Source of the DNA: DASQMT01 sp963839615
Lineage (GTDB): Bacteria > Actinomycetota > Thermoleophilia > Solirubrobacterales > Solirubrobacteraceae
Assembly (NCBI GenBank): GCA_963839615.1
Contig: CAWIVY010000010.1
Span: forward strand, 372,001-436,000
Direction of reading: 5' to 3'
Length of the DNA stretch: 64,000 nucleotides
Shown here: positions 36,797 through 44,086 of the stretch, piece after piece
Layout: each line of letters opens with the position of its first letter
How positions within the stretch are numbered: the first letter of the stretch is position 1
Made by a program: the position numbers and the translations under genes
Notes under the pieces: generated by a model
What the model saw: only the letters and a program-made list of their open reading frames with translations
Database searches by the model: none
What the model was told of the DNA's origin: nothing

Positions 36797-37234
36797 ATGG
36801 GCAAGCGCAGCCGCAAGCGCGGCGACGCGCTGGTCACGCCCGCGCCGGCGCCCGGGCGCCGGCCGCCCTCGCGGCGAATGGGGGCGGAGCGCCCGCGCGC
36901 GCCCTGGCATCCGTTCCCGCTCGTCGAGCTGAGCGTGTTCGTCGGACTTGTGCTGCTGGTGTGGGGGCTGTTCCGCCGCGACGACGACGGCGGTCGCGTG
37001 ATGCTGGTGTGCGGGATGCTGCTCGCCTCGCTCGGCGGGCTCGACACCGCGCTGCGCGAGCACTTCTCGGGCTTCGCCTCGCACGCACTGCTGCTGGCCG
37101 CGCTGCCCGCCGTCCTGACCGCCGGCTTGCTGTTCTTCGCCGGCGCGCCATGGATCGCGGTCGTGCTCGCCGGTGCGGTCGTGCTCGGGTCGTCGTTTGC
37201 CTGGCTGCGGCGCTGGTTCCGGCGCCACAGCTAG
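36797..37234 (+). CDS. Integral membrane protein, four predicted helices
   Basis: A 145-residue protein with a basic proline-rich cytoplasmic N-terminus (MGKRSRKRGDALVTPAPAPG) and four hydrophobic segments (LVELSVFVGLVLLVWGLF, VMLVCGMLLASLGGL, HALLLAALPAVLTAGLLFF, WIAVVLAGAVVLGSSFAWL), ending RRWFRRHS. No family assigned. Confidence 0.7.
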   Translation: MGKRSRKRGDALVTPAPAPGRRPPSRRMGAERPRAPWHPFPLVELSVFVGLVLLVWGLFRRDDDGGRVMLVCGMLLASLGGLDTALREHFSGFASHALLLAALPAVLTAGLLFFAGAPWIAVVLAGAVVLGSSFAWLRRWFRRHS

Positions 37235-37237
37235 GGT
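37232..37237 (+). promoter_or_regulatory. Probable -10 hexamer TAGGGT of the VOC gene
   Basis: TAGGGT, overlapping the stop of the preceding gene, ends 8 nt before ATG 37246, which has no Shine-Dalgarno site: leaderless expression expected. Confidence 0.4.
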
Positions 37238-37245
37238 GCAGGGCG

Positions 37246-37695
37246 ATGGCAACCGACGAGAAGCGGATGCGGCTGCGCGGGCTGCACCACGTCACGGCGA
37301 TCTGTCGCGACCCGGAGCGCACGATCGCCTTCTACCGCGACCTGATGGGGCTCGCCGTGGTCCACGACGGGCCGTCCGACGACGACCCCGAGTCGCGCCA
37401 CGTCTGGTTCGGCGCTCAGGACGGGCGTGCCGGGATGCTCGTCTCGTTCATGCACTACCCGGAGCTGCCCAAGGGCGTCGTCGGCGTCGGCTCGACGCAT
37501 CACTTCGCGTTCATGGTCGACAGCGCCGAGGAGCAGGAGGCATGGCGCGACTACCTGCGCGGCCAGGGAGTCGAGTGCACCGACGTCTTCGACCGCGGCG
37601 CCTTCCACTCGATCTACATGCGCGACCCCGACGGCCACATCGTCGAGATCGCCACCAGCGGCCCCGGCTTCGCCGCCGGCGGTCCACCCGGGTAG
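37246..37695 (+). CDS. VOC-superfamily protein (glyoxalase/bleomycin resistance/dioxygenase fold)
   Basis: A 149-residue single-VOC-pair protein. It begins LRGLHHVTAICRDPERTIAFYRDLMGL and has metal-ligand candidates H in GLHHVT, H in STHHFAFMV and E in GHIVEIATSGPGF, the usual 2-His-1-carboxylate set. Members catalyse glutathione- or thiol-dependent isomerisation or ring cleavage; no substrate can be named. The final block PDGHIVEIATSGPGF is typical of the dioxygenase-like (ring-cleaving) subgroup. Confidence 0.9.
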   Translation: MATDEKRMRLRGLHHVTAICRDPERTIAFYRDLMGLAVVHDGPSDDDPESRHVWFGAQDGRAGMLVSFMHYPELPKGVVGVGSTHHFAFMVDSAEEQEAWRDYLRGQGVECTDVFDRGAFHSIYMRDPDGHIVEIATSGPGFAAGGPPG

Positions 37696-37710
37696 CCGGG
37701 GACCGCCGGC
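37675..37710. terminator. Bidirectional hairpin between the VOC and IHF genes
   Basis: GCCGGCGGTCC (37675-37685) and GGACCGCCGGC (37700-37710) form a perfect 11-bp stem with a 14-nt loop that contains the VOC stop. It lies 16 bp beyond the end of the convergent IHF gene. Confidence 0.6.
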
Positions 37711-37726
37711 GGGTCTCGCTCGGCTC

Positions 37727-38101
37727 TCAGCCCTGCGCCCAGCTGACGCTGGCGGTCGAGAACGATCCGAGCTCCGACTCCTCGGCGTAATCGCCGCGTA
37801 GCCGGGCGGAAAGCGCCCGGCGCTGGCGTTCTGTCATCGAACCGATGGTCTTCGTCTCGTACATCGAGATCGAGGCGAGGAACCGACGGCAGCGAGTTCG
37901 GCCCCAGCGGTGCTGGCTCAGCAGCAGATCGGCAATCGCCATGCTCTCGGCCTCCCAGGGGCATTCGAGCACGATGTTCGCGACCGTTGTCTCTCCGTCT
38001 GCCACCTGCCGCTTGAGCTCGGCCCGAGCCAGGCGCACTCGATTCGCCTGTGCGAGTGCGCGCATGTGCTGCGGCGCACGGGCCGTCGCTGTTGCATCCA
38101 T
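37727..38101 (-). CDS. Actinobacterial integration host factor (mIHF-like)
   Basis: A 124-residue nucleoid protein of the actinobacterial IHF type (unrelated to HU/IHF of E. coli). RVRLARAELKRQVADGETTVANIVLE is the N-terminal helix pair, and WGRTRCRRFLASISMYETKTIGSMTERQRRAL matches the H2TH/DNA-binding part (mycobacterial mIHF has KVKAQEIMTELEIAPTRRLRGLGDRQR). It bends or bridges DNA and influences replication and gene expression. ATG 38101 follows GGGGAGG. The C-terminal tail (EESELGSFSTASVSWAQG) is not in the mycobacterial protein. Confidence 0.85.
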   Translation of the reverse strand: MDATATARAPQHMRALAQANRVRLARAELKRQVADGETTVANIVLECPWEAESMAIADLLLSQHRWGRTRCRRFLASISMYETKTIGSMTERQRRALSARLRGDYAEESELGSFSTASVSWAQG

Positions 38102-38465
38102 GAAACCTCCCCGTTGCCCGTCATCCGCGACGGGCACGTCGTGTGTCGATATGCCAGCCCGGGGCAACTGCCCGGAGATCGCGCAAGTACAAGAGCACCG
38201 CCGCCCAGTCCCTCGTCCGGGCGCCCCGGCGGTTCAATGCAGTTCCTTCGCTTTCCGGAGCGCCATAGCGCTCGGCTGAGTCGGAGGCTAGACACTGCCG
38301 CCACTGATGTTCAACCGTCCGGCAACTGGATCATTCGCAAAAAGCGGGTGATTCGTGCGCGCCGAACTCTCGCGCGCGCAGAAACTGACAAACGTCCAAA
38401 AAGCCTTGTAGAGAGCGAAAAATGTGCTAACCGGCCGAATACCGGAGCAACGCCTCCGAGGCGGG
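38102..38465. promoter_or_regulatory. 364-bp upstream region of the IHF gene
   Basis: No gene is visible. The part at 38290-38440 is clearly less GC-rich than its surroundings, with A/T runs such as CAAAAAGC and GAAAAATG. On the minus strand a TTGAAC at about 38315 and TCTAGC 16 nt later are a possible promoter for the IHF gene, giving a leader of about 200 nt. The long leader suits a regulated or structured 5' UTR. No dyad stands out. Confidence 0.35.
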
Positions 38466-39725
38466 TCAGGGCGCCGGCAGCGGGCCGTGCTCGGCCTCGA
38501 AGGACGCCTTGACGGACGCGAAGCGCTCGAGCGCGCTGTCCAGGGTCGCTCGCTCGTGCGTCGCCATCACGCTCGTGCGCAGCAGCGCGCCCGCCGGCGG
38601 GACCGCCGGGTGCAGGGCGACGTTGACGAACACGCCGGCGTCGTAGAGCGCCCGCCACAGCAGCACGGCCTTCCAGTCGTCGCCGACGACGACCGGCACG
38701 ATCGGCGTCACGACCGTCGACCCGTCGGGCAGCGGCTGGGGCTCGACGACGTGGAAGCCGAGCTCGTGCAGCCCGCGATGCAGGTAGGAGGCGTTCTCGA
38801 GCACGCGCGCGAACAGCGGCGGACCGTCCTCGGAGCGGATGATCCGCAGCGCGGCGAGCGCCGCGCCGATCGCCGCGGGCACCGCGGCGGCGGTGAAGAG
38901 GAAGGCTCGCGACGTGACCCGGAGGAAGTCGATCACCTCGTGCGAGCCCGCGATGAAGCCGCCGCAGGACGCGAGCGACTTCGAGAACGTGCCCATGCGC
39001 AGGTCGACGCGGTCCTCGACTCCGAACAGCTCGGCGGTGCCGGCGCCGCGAGCGCCGAGCACGCCGGCGCCGTGCGCCTCGTCGACCATCAGCCGTGCGC
39101 CGTGCGCGCGGCAGAGGTCGGCGATCTGGGGCAGGGGGGCGACGTCGCCCTCCATCGAGAAGACGCCGTCGACGACCACGAGCACGCCGCCGCCGTCATC
39201 GCCCGCCCGCTCGAGCATCTTCTCGAGCTTGTCGAGCCGGTTGTGGCGGAACGGGCGCAGCTTCGCGCGCGAGAGCAGGCAGCCGTCGAGGATCGACGCG
39301 TGGTCGCCGGAGTCGGCCACGACGGTGTCGCCGGGCGCGAGGATCGTCCCGAGCGTGCCGATGTTCGCCTGGTGGCCGGTCGTGAACACGAGCGCGTCCT
39401 CGGTGCCCATCCACTCGGCGAGCTCGCGCTCGAGCTCGAGGTGCAGGTCGAGCGTCCCGTTGAGCAGCCGCGAGCCCGTCAGGCCGGTGCCGTAGCGCTC
39501 GAGCGCGTCACGCGCGCCCTGCATGACGCGCGGGTCGGCGGTCAGGCCGAGGTAGTTGTTGGAGCCGAGCATGATGCGGCTGGCTCCCTCCATCTCGACG
39601 ACCGGCGCGGCGGGCGACTCGAGCGTGCGGAAGTACGGCAGCAGGTCCGCCTCGCGGGCGGCACGCAACTGCTCCGCGCGCTCGTGGCCGCGCACCTTGC
39701 TGAACACGTCGATGGCTGTCGGCAT
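38466..39725 (-). CDS. spt: Serine palmitoyltransferase-like alpha-oxoamine synthase
   Basis: PLP enzyme of 419 residues that would condense serine with an acyl thioester to 3-ketosphinganine. The family residues are H142 (DSGDHASI), D215 (VDEAHGAG) and the lysine K249 (MGTFSKSL). It fits SPT better than KBL or BioF: GSRLLNGTLDLHLELE, the FRHNRLDKLEKML region, GTFSKS (KBL has GTLGKA), and the C-terminal stretch ALLWRALYDAGVFVNVALHP then GALLRTSVMATHE, which parallel the Sphingomonas enzyme as I recall it. ATG 39725 follows GGAGGCGGG. It is divergent, by 17 bp, from a GNAT-type acyltransferase and near a fatty-acid 2-hydroxylase. Confidence 0.82.
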   Translation of the reverse strand: MPTAIDVFSKVRGHERAEQLRAAREADLLPYFRTLESPAAPVVEMEGASRIMLGSNNYLGLTADPRVMQGARDALERYGTGLTGSRLLNGTLDLHLELERELAEWMGTEDALVFTTGHQANIGTLGTILAPGDTVVADSGDHASILDGCLLSRAKLRPFRHNRLDKLEKMLERAGDDGGGVLVVVDGVFSMEGDVAPLPQIADLCRAHGARLMVDEAHGAGVLGARGAGTAELFGVEDRVDLRMGTFSKSLASCGGFIAGSHEVIDFLRVTSRAFLFTAAAVPAAIGAALAALRIIRSEDGPPLFARVLENASYLHRGLHELGFHVVEPQPLPDGSTVVTPIVPVVVGDDWKAVLLWRALYDAGVFVNVALHPAVPPAGALLRTSVMATHERATLDSALERFASVKASFEAEHGPLPAP

Positions 39726-39726
39726 G

Positions 39727-39732
39727 TAGCCT
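39727..39732 (+). promoter_or_regulatory. Probable -10 hexamer TAGCCT of the GNAT acyltransferase gene
   Basis: TAGCCT ends 10 nt before ATG 39743, which has no Shine-Dalgarno site. It lies in the 17-bp gap shared with spt. Confidence 0.4.
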
Positions 39733-39742
39733 GCCCGCCTCC

Positions 39743-40873
39743 ATGGGGTCGCTCGAGATCCGGCCGGTGCATTCTACGGGCGACCTCCGCCGTTTCGTCC
39801 GGCTTCCGTTCCGCATCTACCGCGGCGAGCCGAACTGGGTCGCGCCGCTGATCTTCGAGCGCAAGCAGTTCCTCGACCGGCGCAAGAACCCGTTCTTCGA
39901 GCACGGCCGCGCGGAGTACTTCCTCGCGCTGCGCGACGGGCGCCCGGTCGGGCGCATCACGGCGCAGGTCGACGACAACTTCCAGCGCTTCCAGGAGAAC
40001 AGCTGGGGCTGGTTCGGGTTCTTCGAGTGCGAGCAGGACCCCGAGGCCGCCACGGCCCTGCTCGACCGGGCGGAGCAATGGCTGCGCGGGCAGGGCTGCG
40101 ACCGCATGGTCGGCCCGGCCGACTTCACCACGAACGACGAGTCCGGCGTCCTGGTGGAGGGCCACGAGCGCACGCCGCTGATCCTGTCGCCGTGGACGCA
40201 CCGCTACTACCCGGAGCTGCTCGAGGGCGCGGGCATGGCGAAGGCGATGGACCTGCTGATGTGGGAGCTCCACATCTCCGGCCGCGACAAGGTCAATCCG
40301 GTGATCTGGAAGCTCGCCGACCAGGTCGAGCAGCGCCACGGCGTCGTCGTGCGCTCCTTCCGCAAGAAGGACATCCACGACGAGGTCAGCCGTTTCATGG
40401 AGATCTACAACTCGGCCTGGGAGAAGAACTGGGGCTTCGTGCCGCTGACCGAGAAGGAGGTCCGCCACTACGCCGCCCAGCTCAAGCCGTTCCTGGACGA
40501 GAACTGGGCCTATGTGGCCGAGAAGGACGGCGAGACCGTCGGGGCGGCGCTCACCCTGCCGGACTACAACCAGGCGCTGATCCACATGCGCGGCCGCATC
40601 CTGCCGCTCGGCTGGGCGAAGTTCCTCTGGCACCGGCGCAAGATCGACCGCGTGCGCGTGTTCGCCCTCGGCGTGAAGCCCGAGTGGCAGCACACCGGCA
40701 TCGCCGCGCGCTTCTACCAGTGCCACTTCGACGCGGCCGAGGTCACGCCGCAGAAGTCGGGCGAGATGGGCTGGATCCTCGAGGTCAACAAGAACATGAA
40801 CAACGCGATGGAGGCGATGGGCGGCAAGGTCGTGCGCCGTTTCCGGCTCTACGAGCGCGTTTTGGGCGGGTAG
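39743..40873 (+). CDS. GNAT-superfamily acyltransferase, candidate ceramide synthase-like partner of spt
   Basis: A 376-residue protein of the long GNAT type often left as N-acetyltransferase or (wrongly) dATP pyrophosphohydrolase. The start IRPVHSTGDLRRFVRLPFRIY, then GEPNWVAPLIFERKQFLD, DRMVGPADFTTNDESGVLVEG and the C-terminal GNAT core FALGVKPEWQHTGIAARFYQ with EVNKNMNNAMEAMGGKVVRRF. Bacterial ceramide synthase (bCerS) of Caulobacter is, as I recall, of this acyltransferase type and is encoded near spt. The position 17 bp from spt supports N-acylation of the sphingoid base (inference). Frame intact. Confidence 0.7.
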   Translation: MGSLEIRPVHSTGDLRRFVRLPFRIYRGEPNWVAPLIFERKQFLDRRKNPFFEHGRAEYFLALRDGRPVGRITAQVDDNFQRFQENSWGWFGFFECEQDPEAATALLDRAEQWLRGQGCDRMVGPADFTTNDESGVLVEGHERTPLILSPWTHRYYPELLEGAGMAKAMDLLMWELHISGRDKVNPVIWKLADQVEQRHGVVVRSFRKKDIHDEVSRFMEIYNSAWEKNWGFVPLTEKEVRHYAAQLKPFLDENWAYVAEKDGETVGAALTLPDYNQALIHMRGRILPLGWAKFLWHRRKIDRVRVFALGVKPEWQHTGIAARFYQCHFDAAEVTPQKSGEMGWILEVNKNMNNAMEAMGGKVVRRFRLYERVLGG

Positions 40874-40901
40874 CCCCACCGATCGCCGCGCGGCCATGGG
40901 C

Positions 40902-40907
40902 TAGCGT
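40902..40907 (+). promoter_or_regulatory. Probable -10 hexamer TAGCGT of the hydroxylase gene
   Basis: TAGCGT ends 8 nt before ATG 40916; no Shine-Dalgarno site. Suggests its own leaderless transcript 29 bp after the acyltransferase stop. Confidence 0.4.
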
Positions 40908-40915
40908 TTTCGGCG

Positions 40916-41534
40916 ATGCGGCGCTCCGAGCTCCTGAAGGCGTCCCCCCCGATGTTCGAGTCGCCCTGGCTGGACCGCTTCACCCGCGTGCACCCGATCG
41001 TGCCCGTCGTGATCTACCTGCCCGCGATCTGCGCGCTGTTCGCGCTCGGCGCCGGCCGCGCAGGCTTCTGGAGCTCGGTCGGCCTCGCGATGGGCGGCTA
41101 CGCCGTCTGGACCCTGACGGAGTACTGGCTCCATCGCGTCGTGTTCCATTTCGAACCCGAGCGCGGGTCTGGGCGCCCGGCTGCACTGGATGATCCACGG
41201 CGTCCACCACGACCATCCCAACGACCCGCTGCGGCTCGTGATGCCGCCCTCGGCCTCGCTGCCGCTGGCCGCAGCTGTTCGCCGCGATCTTCTGGCTCGC
41301 GCTCGGCGGGCAGTGGTGCGATGCCGTTCCTGGCGGGCTTTCTGGCGCGGTTACCTGGCCTACGACATGATCCACTTCCACGTGCACCATCACCGGCCGC
41401 GCACCCGCGTGGGGCGGCGGCTGCGAGAGCTGCACATGCGCCACCACTTCCAGGACGGGGACCGCGGCTTCGGCGTCTCGGCGCCCTACTGGGATCACGT
41501 CTTCGGCACCCCGCCGGAGAAGCGTGCCCGTTGA
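40916..41534 (+). CDS. Fatty-acid 2-hydroxylase-like membrane diiron protein, frameshifted
   Basis: Sterol desaturase / FA2H family. Histidine boxes are readable in successive frames: EYWLHRVVFHFEPE (first frame, to about 41165), then LHWMIHGVHHDHPNDPLRLVMPP (next frame), then HFHVHHHRPR and LHMRHHFQDGD near the end. The string IHGVHH-P-D-LRLVMPP is a hallmark of enzymes that alpha-hydroxylate the fatty acid of sphingolipids. Frame changes lie near 41172 (an extra T in GGGTCTGGG would explain it) and between 41275 and 41345. Net length is 3n+1. Two to four membrane helices are visible. Downstream of the acyltransferase, it would complete a hydroxyceramide route (inference). Confidence 0.75.
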
Positions 41535-41569
41535 ACACGTCCACGCGGCCCGTCATGCTGAGGGGCTGA

Positions 41570-41857
41570 GTGAACACCGAGCCAGACATCTCGAACGAGG
41601 GTGAGGTCGTCGACGGCCTGCCCGTCCCGGCGGAGCCCGCGCGAGCCCCCGTCCCGGTCCGCACGGCGCCGCCGCCGGCAGTCCAGGCAGCCGCCCTTGC
41701 GGCGACCGGCTTCGTCGCAGGCGCCGCGACCGCAGCCGTGGTCGCCCGGCGCCGCAGCCGGCCGGCGCGGCGGCGGAAGAAGAAGCGCGGCGCGATCGGC
41801 GAGATCGTCGGGTCCAACTCGTTCCTCGTCGACGTGCACCTGGTTCGCCGGGACTAG
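41570..41857 (+). CDS. Small protein with single helix and basic C-terminal domain
   Basis: A 95-residue protein starting GTG 41570 after AGGGG. An acidic, proline-rich N-terminus (NTEPDISNEGEVVDGLPVP) leads to one hydrophobic stretch (AAALAATGFVAGAATAAVV), an arginine/lysine cluster (RRRSRPARRRKKKRG) and a short conserved-looking end GEIVGSNSFLVDVHLVRRD. Function unknown; nucleic-acid or membrane-surface binding is possible from composition only. Confidence 0.6.
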   Translation: MNTEPDISNEGEVVDGLPVPAEPARAPVPVRTAPPPAVQAAALAATGFVAGAATAAVVARRRSRPARRRKKKRGAIGEIVGSNSFLVDVHLVRRD

Positions 41858-42165
41858 CCGGCGAACGTCAACTGCGGCAGTGAGGGAGAGCCCGGAGCGC
41901 GGTGGCGCTTCCGCGGAAGCGCCCCGCGCGGCGAACGTCCGTCGGTCGGGGCTATAGCCGGTACCGATGGACGTTCGGCATCGCCCGGCCCGTTCGGGCG
42001 TGCGGTTGGATCGAAATGCACGACATGGGTGCTTTTCGATCCAACCGCGTGCTTGCCGCCGCGCTTCGCACCCTCTCCCTCGATGCCGCAGTCGACGTTC
42101 TCCGCACGGAGGACGCGGGATCGGAGCACGCGTCCCGCCGTCCCGCCCGGTAGGACTCAGGACCG
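41858..42165. repeat. Gene-free stretch with several strong palindromes
   Basis: 308 bp without a convincing gene. A near-perfect 15-bp hairpin occupies 41897-41929: GGCGCTTCC (41904-41912) and GGAAGCGCC (41915-41923) extended outward by GCGCGG/CCGCGC with one bulged T. A perfect 15-bp dyad GCGGTTGGATCGAAA (42002-42016) and TTTCGATCCAACCGC (42034-42048) has a 17-nt spacer. CGGCGAACGTC occurs twice in direct orientation, near 41861 and 41931. The 83-codon open frame over this stretch has no coding look. It may be a terminator cluster, a small structured RNA or a degenerate mobile palindrome. Confidence 0.55.
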
Positions 42166-43125
42166 ATGCACGAGCTCCGCGTCGAAGTCACGCCCCCGTG
42201 GCCGTTCCGCCTGCGCGGCGGCTCGGCCGACGGATTGCTGCGCCGGCGCGGCTCCTCGCTCCAGCGGCTCCTGCACCGCGACGGCGCGCCCGTGCACGTC
42301 GCCGTCATCCAGCCGGCGCCCGACCGGGTGATCTTCGGCGCGCGCGCGGAATCGGAGCCCGACGCCATGTGGGGGATCCGGCGGCTGCGCTTCGCGACCG
42401 CCGTCGACGACGACCTGCGCCCGTTCTACGACGAGTTCCGCGACGACCCCGTGATCGGCAAGGCGGTTCGGGCGGCTCCCGAGCTGCGCGTGCGGCGGGC
42501 GCCGCTGCCTTGGGAGGCGCTGTCGAACGCCGTCTGCGAGCAGCTGATCGAGTTCGAGCGGGCGGTCGCGATCCAGCGCCGCATGATCGCCGCCCTCGGC
42601 AGCCGCTGCCCGCGGACCGGGCTGCGCGATGCGCCGACGCCGGCCGCGGTCGCCGCCGTCGCGCCGGCGCGGCTGGAGGCGATGGACCTCGCTCCCACGC
42701 GCGCTCTCACGCTGCGGCGGGTGGCCGCCGAGCTGGCCGCGGGGCGCGTGGACCTGCTCGCTGCCGATCCGCTGCCCGGCTGGCGCCGGCTGCGCGCGAT
42801 ACCGGGCGTGGGACCGTGGACGCTCGAGGTGCTCGCGCTCCACGGCCAGGGCCACCACGACCGCGTGCCCGCGGGCGACCTGGGCTACCTGAAGCTCGTC
42901 GGCCGCATCACCACCGGCAACCCGCGGGCGCGTGCCGACGAGCAGGGCGTGCGCGCGTTCTTCGACCGCTTCGGCGAGTGGAAGGGGCTCGCCGGCGAGT
43001 ACCTGCGCCTCGCCGCGGCGCGCGGCCTGCTGCCCGTCAGTCCTGCGAGATCGTTCCCGGGTCGAGCCCCTCGCCGGCCAGGAACTCGTTCGTCACCACC
43101 TGCTCGGCGGTCTGCCGCCGCTTGA
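42166..43125 (+). CDS. DNA-3-methyladenine glycosylase II-like (AlkA/HhH-GPD)
   Basis: Base-excision glycosylase of 319 residues that removes alkylated purines. The HhH-GPD core is LRAIPGVGPWTLEVLALHGQG followed by the catalytic aspartate in VPAGDLGYLKLVG near residue 240. The N-terminal 100 residues resemble the AlkA beta domain (EVTPPWPFRLRGG, AVIQPAPDRVIFGA). ATG 42166 follows AGGAC. Homologous text ends near YLRLAAARGLLPV; the last 30 codons are serine/arginine/proline-rich and overlap the convergent thiY by 89 bp, so the true stop may be lost by a frameshift. Confidence 0.82.
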   Translation: MHELRVEVTPPWPFRLRGGSADGLLRRRGSSLQRLLHRDGAPVHVAVIQPAPDRVIFGARAESEPDAMWGIRRLRFATAVDDDLRPFYDEFRDDPVIGKAVRAAPELRVRRAPLPWEALSNAVCEQLIEFERAVAIQRRMIAALGSRCPRTGLRDAPTPAAVAAVAPARLEAMDLAPTRALTLRRVAAELAAGRVDLLAADPLPGWRRLRAIPGVGPWTLEVLALHGQGHHDRVPAGDLGYLKLVGRITTGNPRARADEQGVRAFFDRFGEWKGLAGEYLRLAAARGLLPVSPARSFPGRAPRRPGTRSSPPARRSAAA

Positions 43126-44086
43126 TCAGGCCCTGGTCGAGCATCCAGTCGGCGTAGCGCTGCCACTCGGCCGCGTCCTGGTAGCCGAACGGCCGCTCGC
43201 CCCCCGCGGGGAAGAACACCGGCAGCGTCGCCTTGACCACGGCCTCCTGCAGGCCGCGGTCGAGTCCCTTGTCGGCATCGAGCAGGCCCTCGAGCCCGGC
43301 CGCGGGATCGGCCTTCAGCGTCGCGTGGCCGCGCGCGGTGGCCTGCATGAAGCGGCGCAGCCGCGAGCCGAACTCCTGGTCGAGGTCGCGCCTGCGCGCG
43401 ACGAAGACGAGCTCGGGATAGGTCGGCACCCCGAGCTTCTCCATGCGCTGGATCACCGGCTTGCGGCCGCGGCGCGCGAGGTCCGTCCCCTCGTAGTTCC
43501 AGAACGCGCCGAGCGTCGCGTCGACCTTGCCGGAGAGCATCGCCGGGACGAGGTTGAAGCCGACGTTCGTCTCCTTGACCGACCCCGCGTCGACGCCCGC
43601 CTTCTCGAGGATCGTCTTCAGGTAGGCCGACTGGTACGGGATCCCCGCCGTGCCGACGCGCTTGCCGCGCAGGTCCTGCGGCGTCCGGATCCCCGCCTTG
43701 CCGACGGCCATCAGCGATGTCAGCGGCCTCTGCACCAGCGCGCCGACGGCGACGAGCTCCGCGCCCTGGTTGCGCGCCAACAGCAGCTCCGGGGCGTATG
43801 AGATCGCGATGTCGGTCCTGCCGGCCAGCAGCAGCTTGAGCGGCGCGGAGGGATCCGGCGGCGGCGTGATCTTGACGTCGAGCCCGGCCTTCTCGTACGC
43901 GCCCGTCGCCTTGGCGGCGTAGATGCCGGCATGGTCGGCATTCGGGAAGTAGTCGAGCATCAGCCGCAGCGGCTCGGTCGACCCGCCGCCGCCCGCGGCG
44001 CCGGAGCCGGGCTCGGACTTCTCCCCGCAGGCTGAGAGCGGCAGGGTGCAGGCGAGCAGGGCGAGTGCGAGCAGGCGTCTTCTCAT
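43037..44086 (-). CDS. thiY: ThiY-like substrate-binding lipoprotein (NMT1/THI5 family) for thiamin pyrimidine precursor
   Basis: A 349-residue lipoprotein: signal MRRRLLALALLACTLPLSACG with lipobox LSAC. The THI5/NMT1 fold is clear (LRLMLDYFPNADHAGIYAAKATGAYEKAGLDV; PSAPLKLLLAGRTDIAISYAPEL; GKRVGTAGIPYQSAYLKTIL). The asparagine/tyrosine-rich start LDYFPNADHAGIY is typical of pyrimidine-binding ThiY proteins. ATG 44086 lies 4 bp after GGAGG and overlaps the permease stop. Third gene of a riboswitch-controlled operon, which makes thiamin-precursor uptake (formylaminopyrimidine or HMP) the best function. Confidence 0.9.
   Translation of the reverse strand: MRRRLLALALLACTLPLSACGEKSEPGSGAAGGGGSTEPLRLMLDYFPNADHAGIYAAKATGAYEKAGLDVKITPPPDPSAPLKLLLAGRTDIAISYAPELLLARNQGAELVAVGALVQRPLTSLMAVGKAGIRTPQDLRGKRVGTAGIPYQSAYLKTILEKAGVDAGSVKETNVGFNLVPAMLSGKVDATLGAFWNYEGTDLARRGRKPVIQRMEKLGVPTYPELVFVARRRDLDQEFGSRLRRFMQATARGHATLKADPAAGLEGLLDADKGLDRGLQEAVVKATLPVFFPAGGERPFGYQDAAEWQRYADWMLDQGLIKRRQTAEQVVTNEFLAGEGLDPGTISQD

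Noticed and set aside
38466..39725. Annotation as 2-amino-3-ketobutyrate CoA ligase or BioF
   Set aside because: GTFSKS, GSRLLNGT and the C-terminal region match serine palmitoyltransferase better; no threonine dehydrogenase or biotin gene is adjacent.
41902..42153. An 83-codon plus-strand frame in the palindromic stretch
   Set aside because: It runs through two hairpins, lacks a ribosome-binding site or TANNNT near the start, and shows no protein-like pattern.
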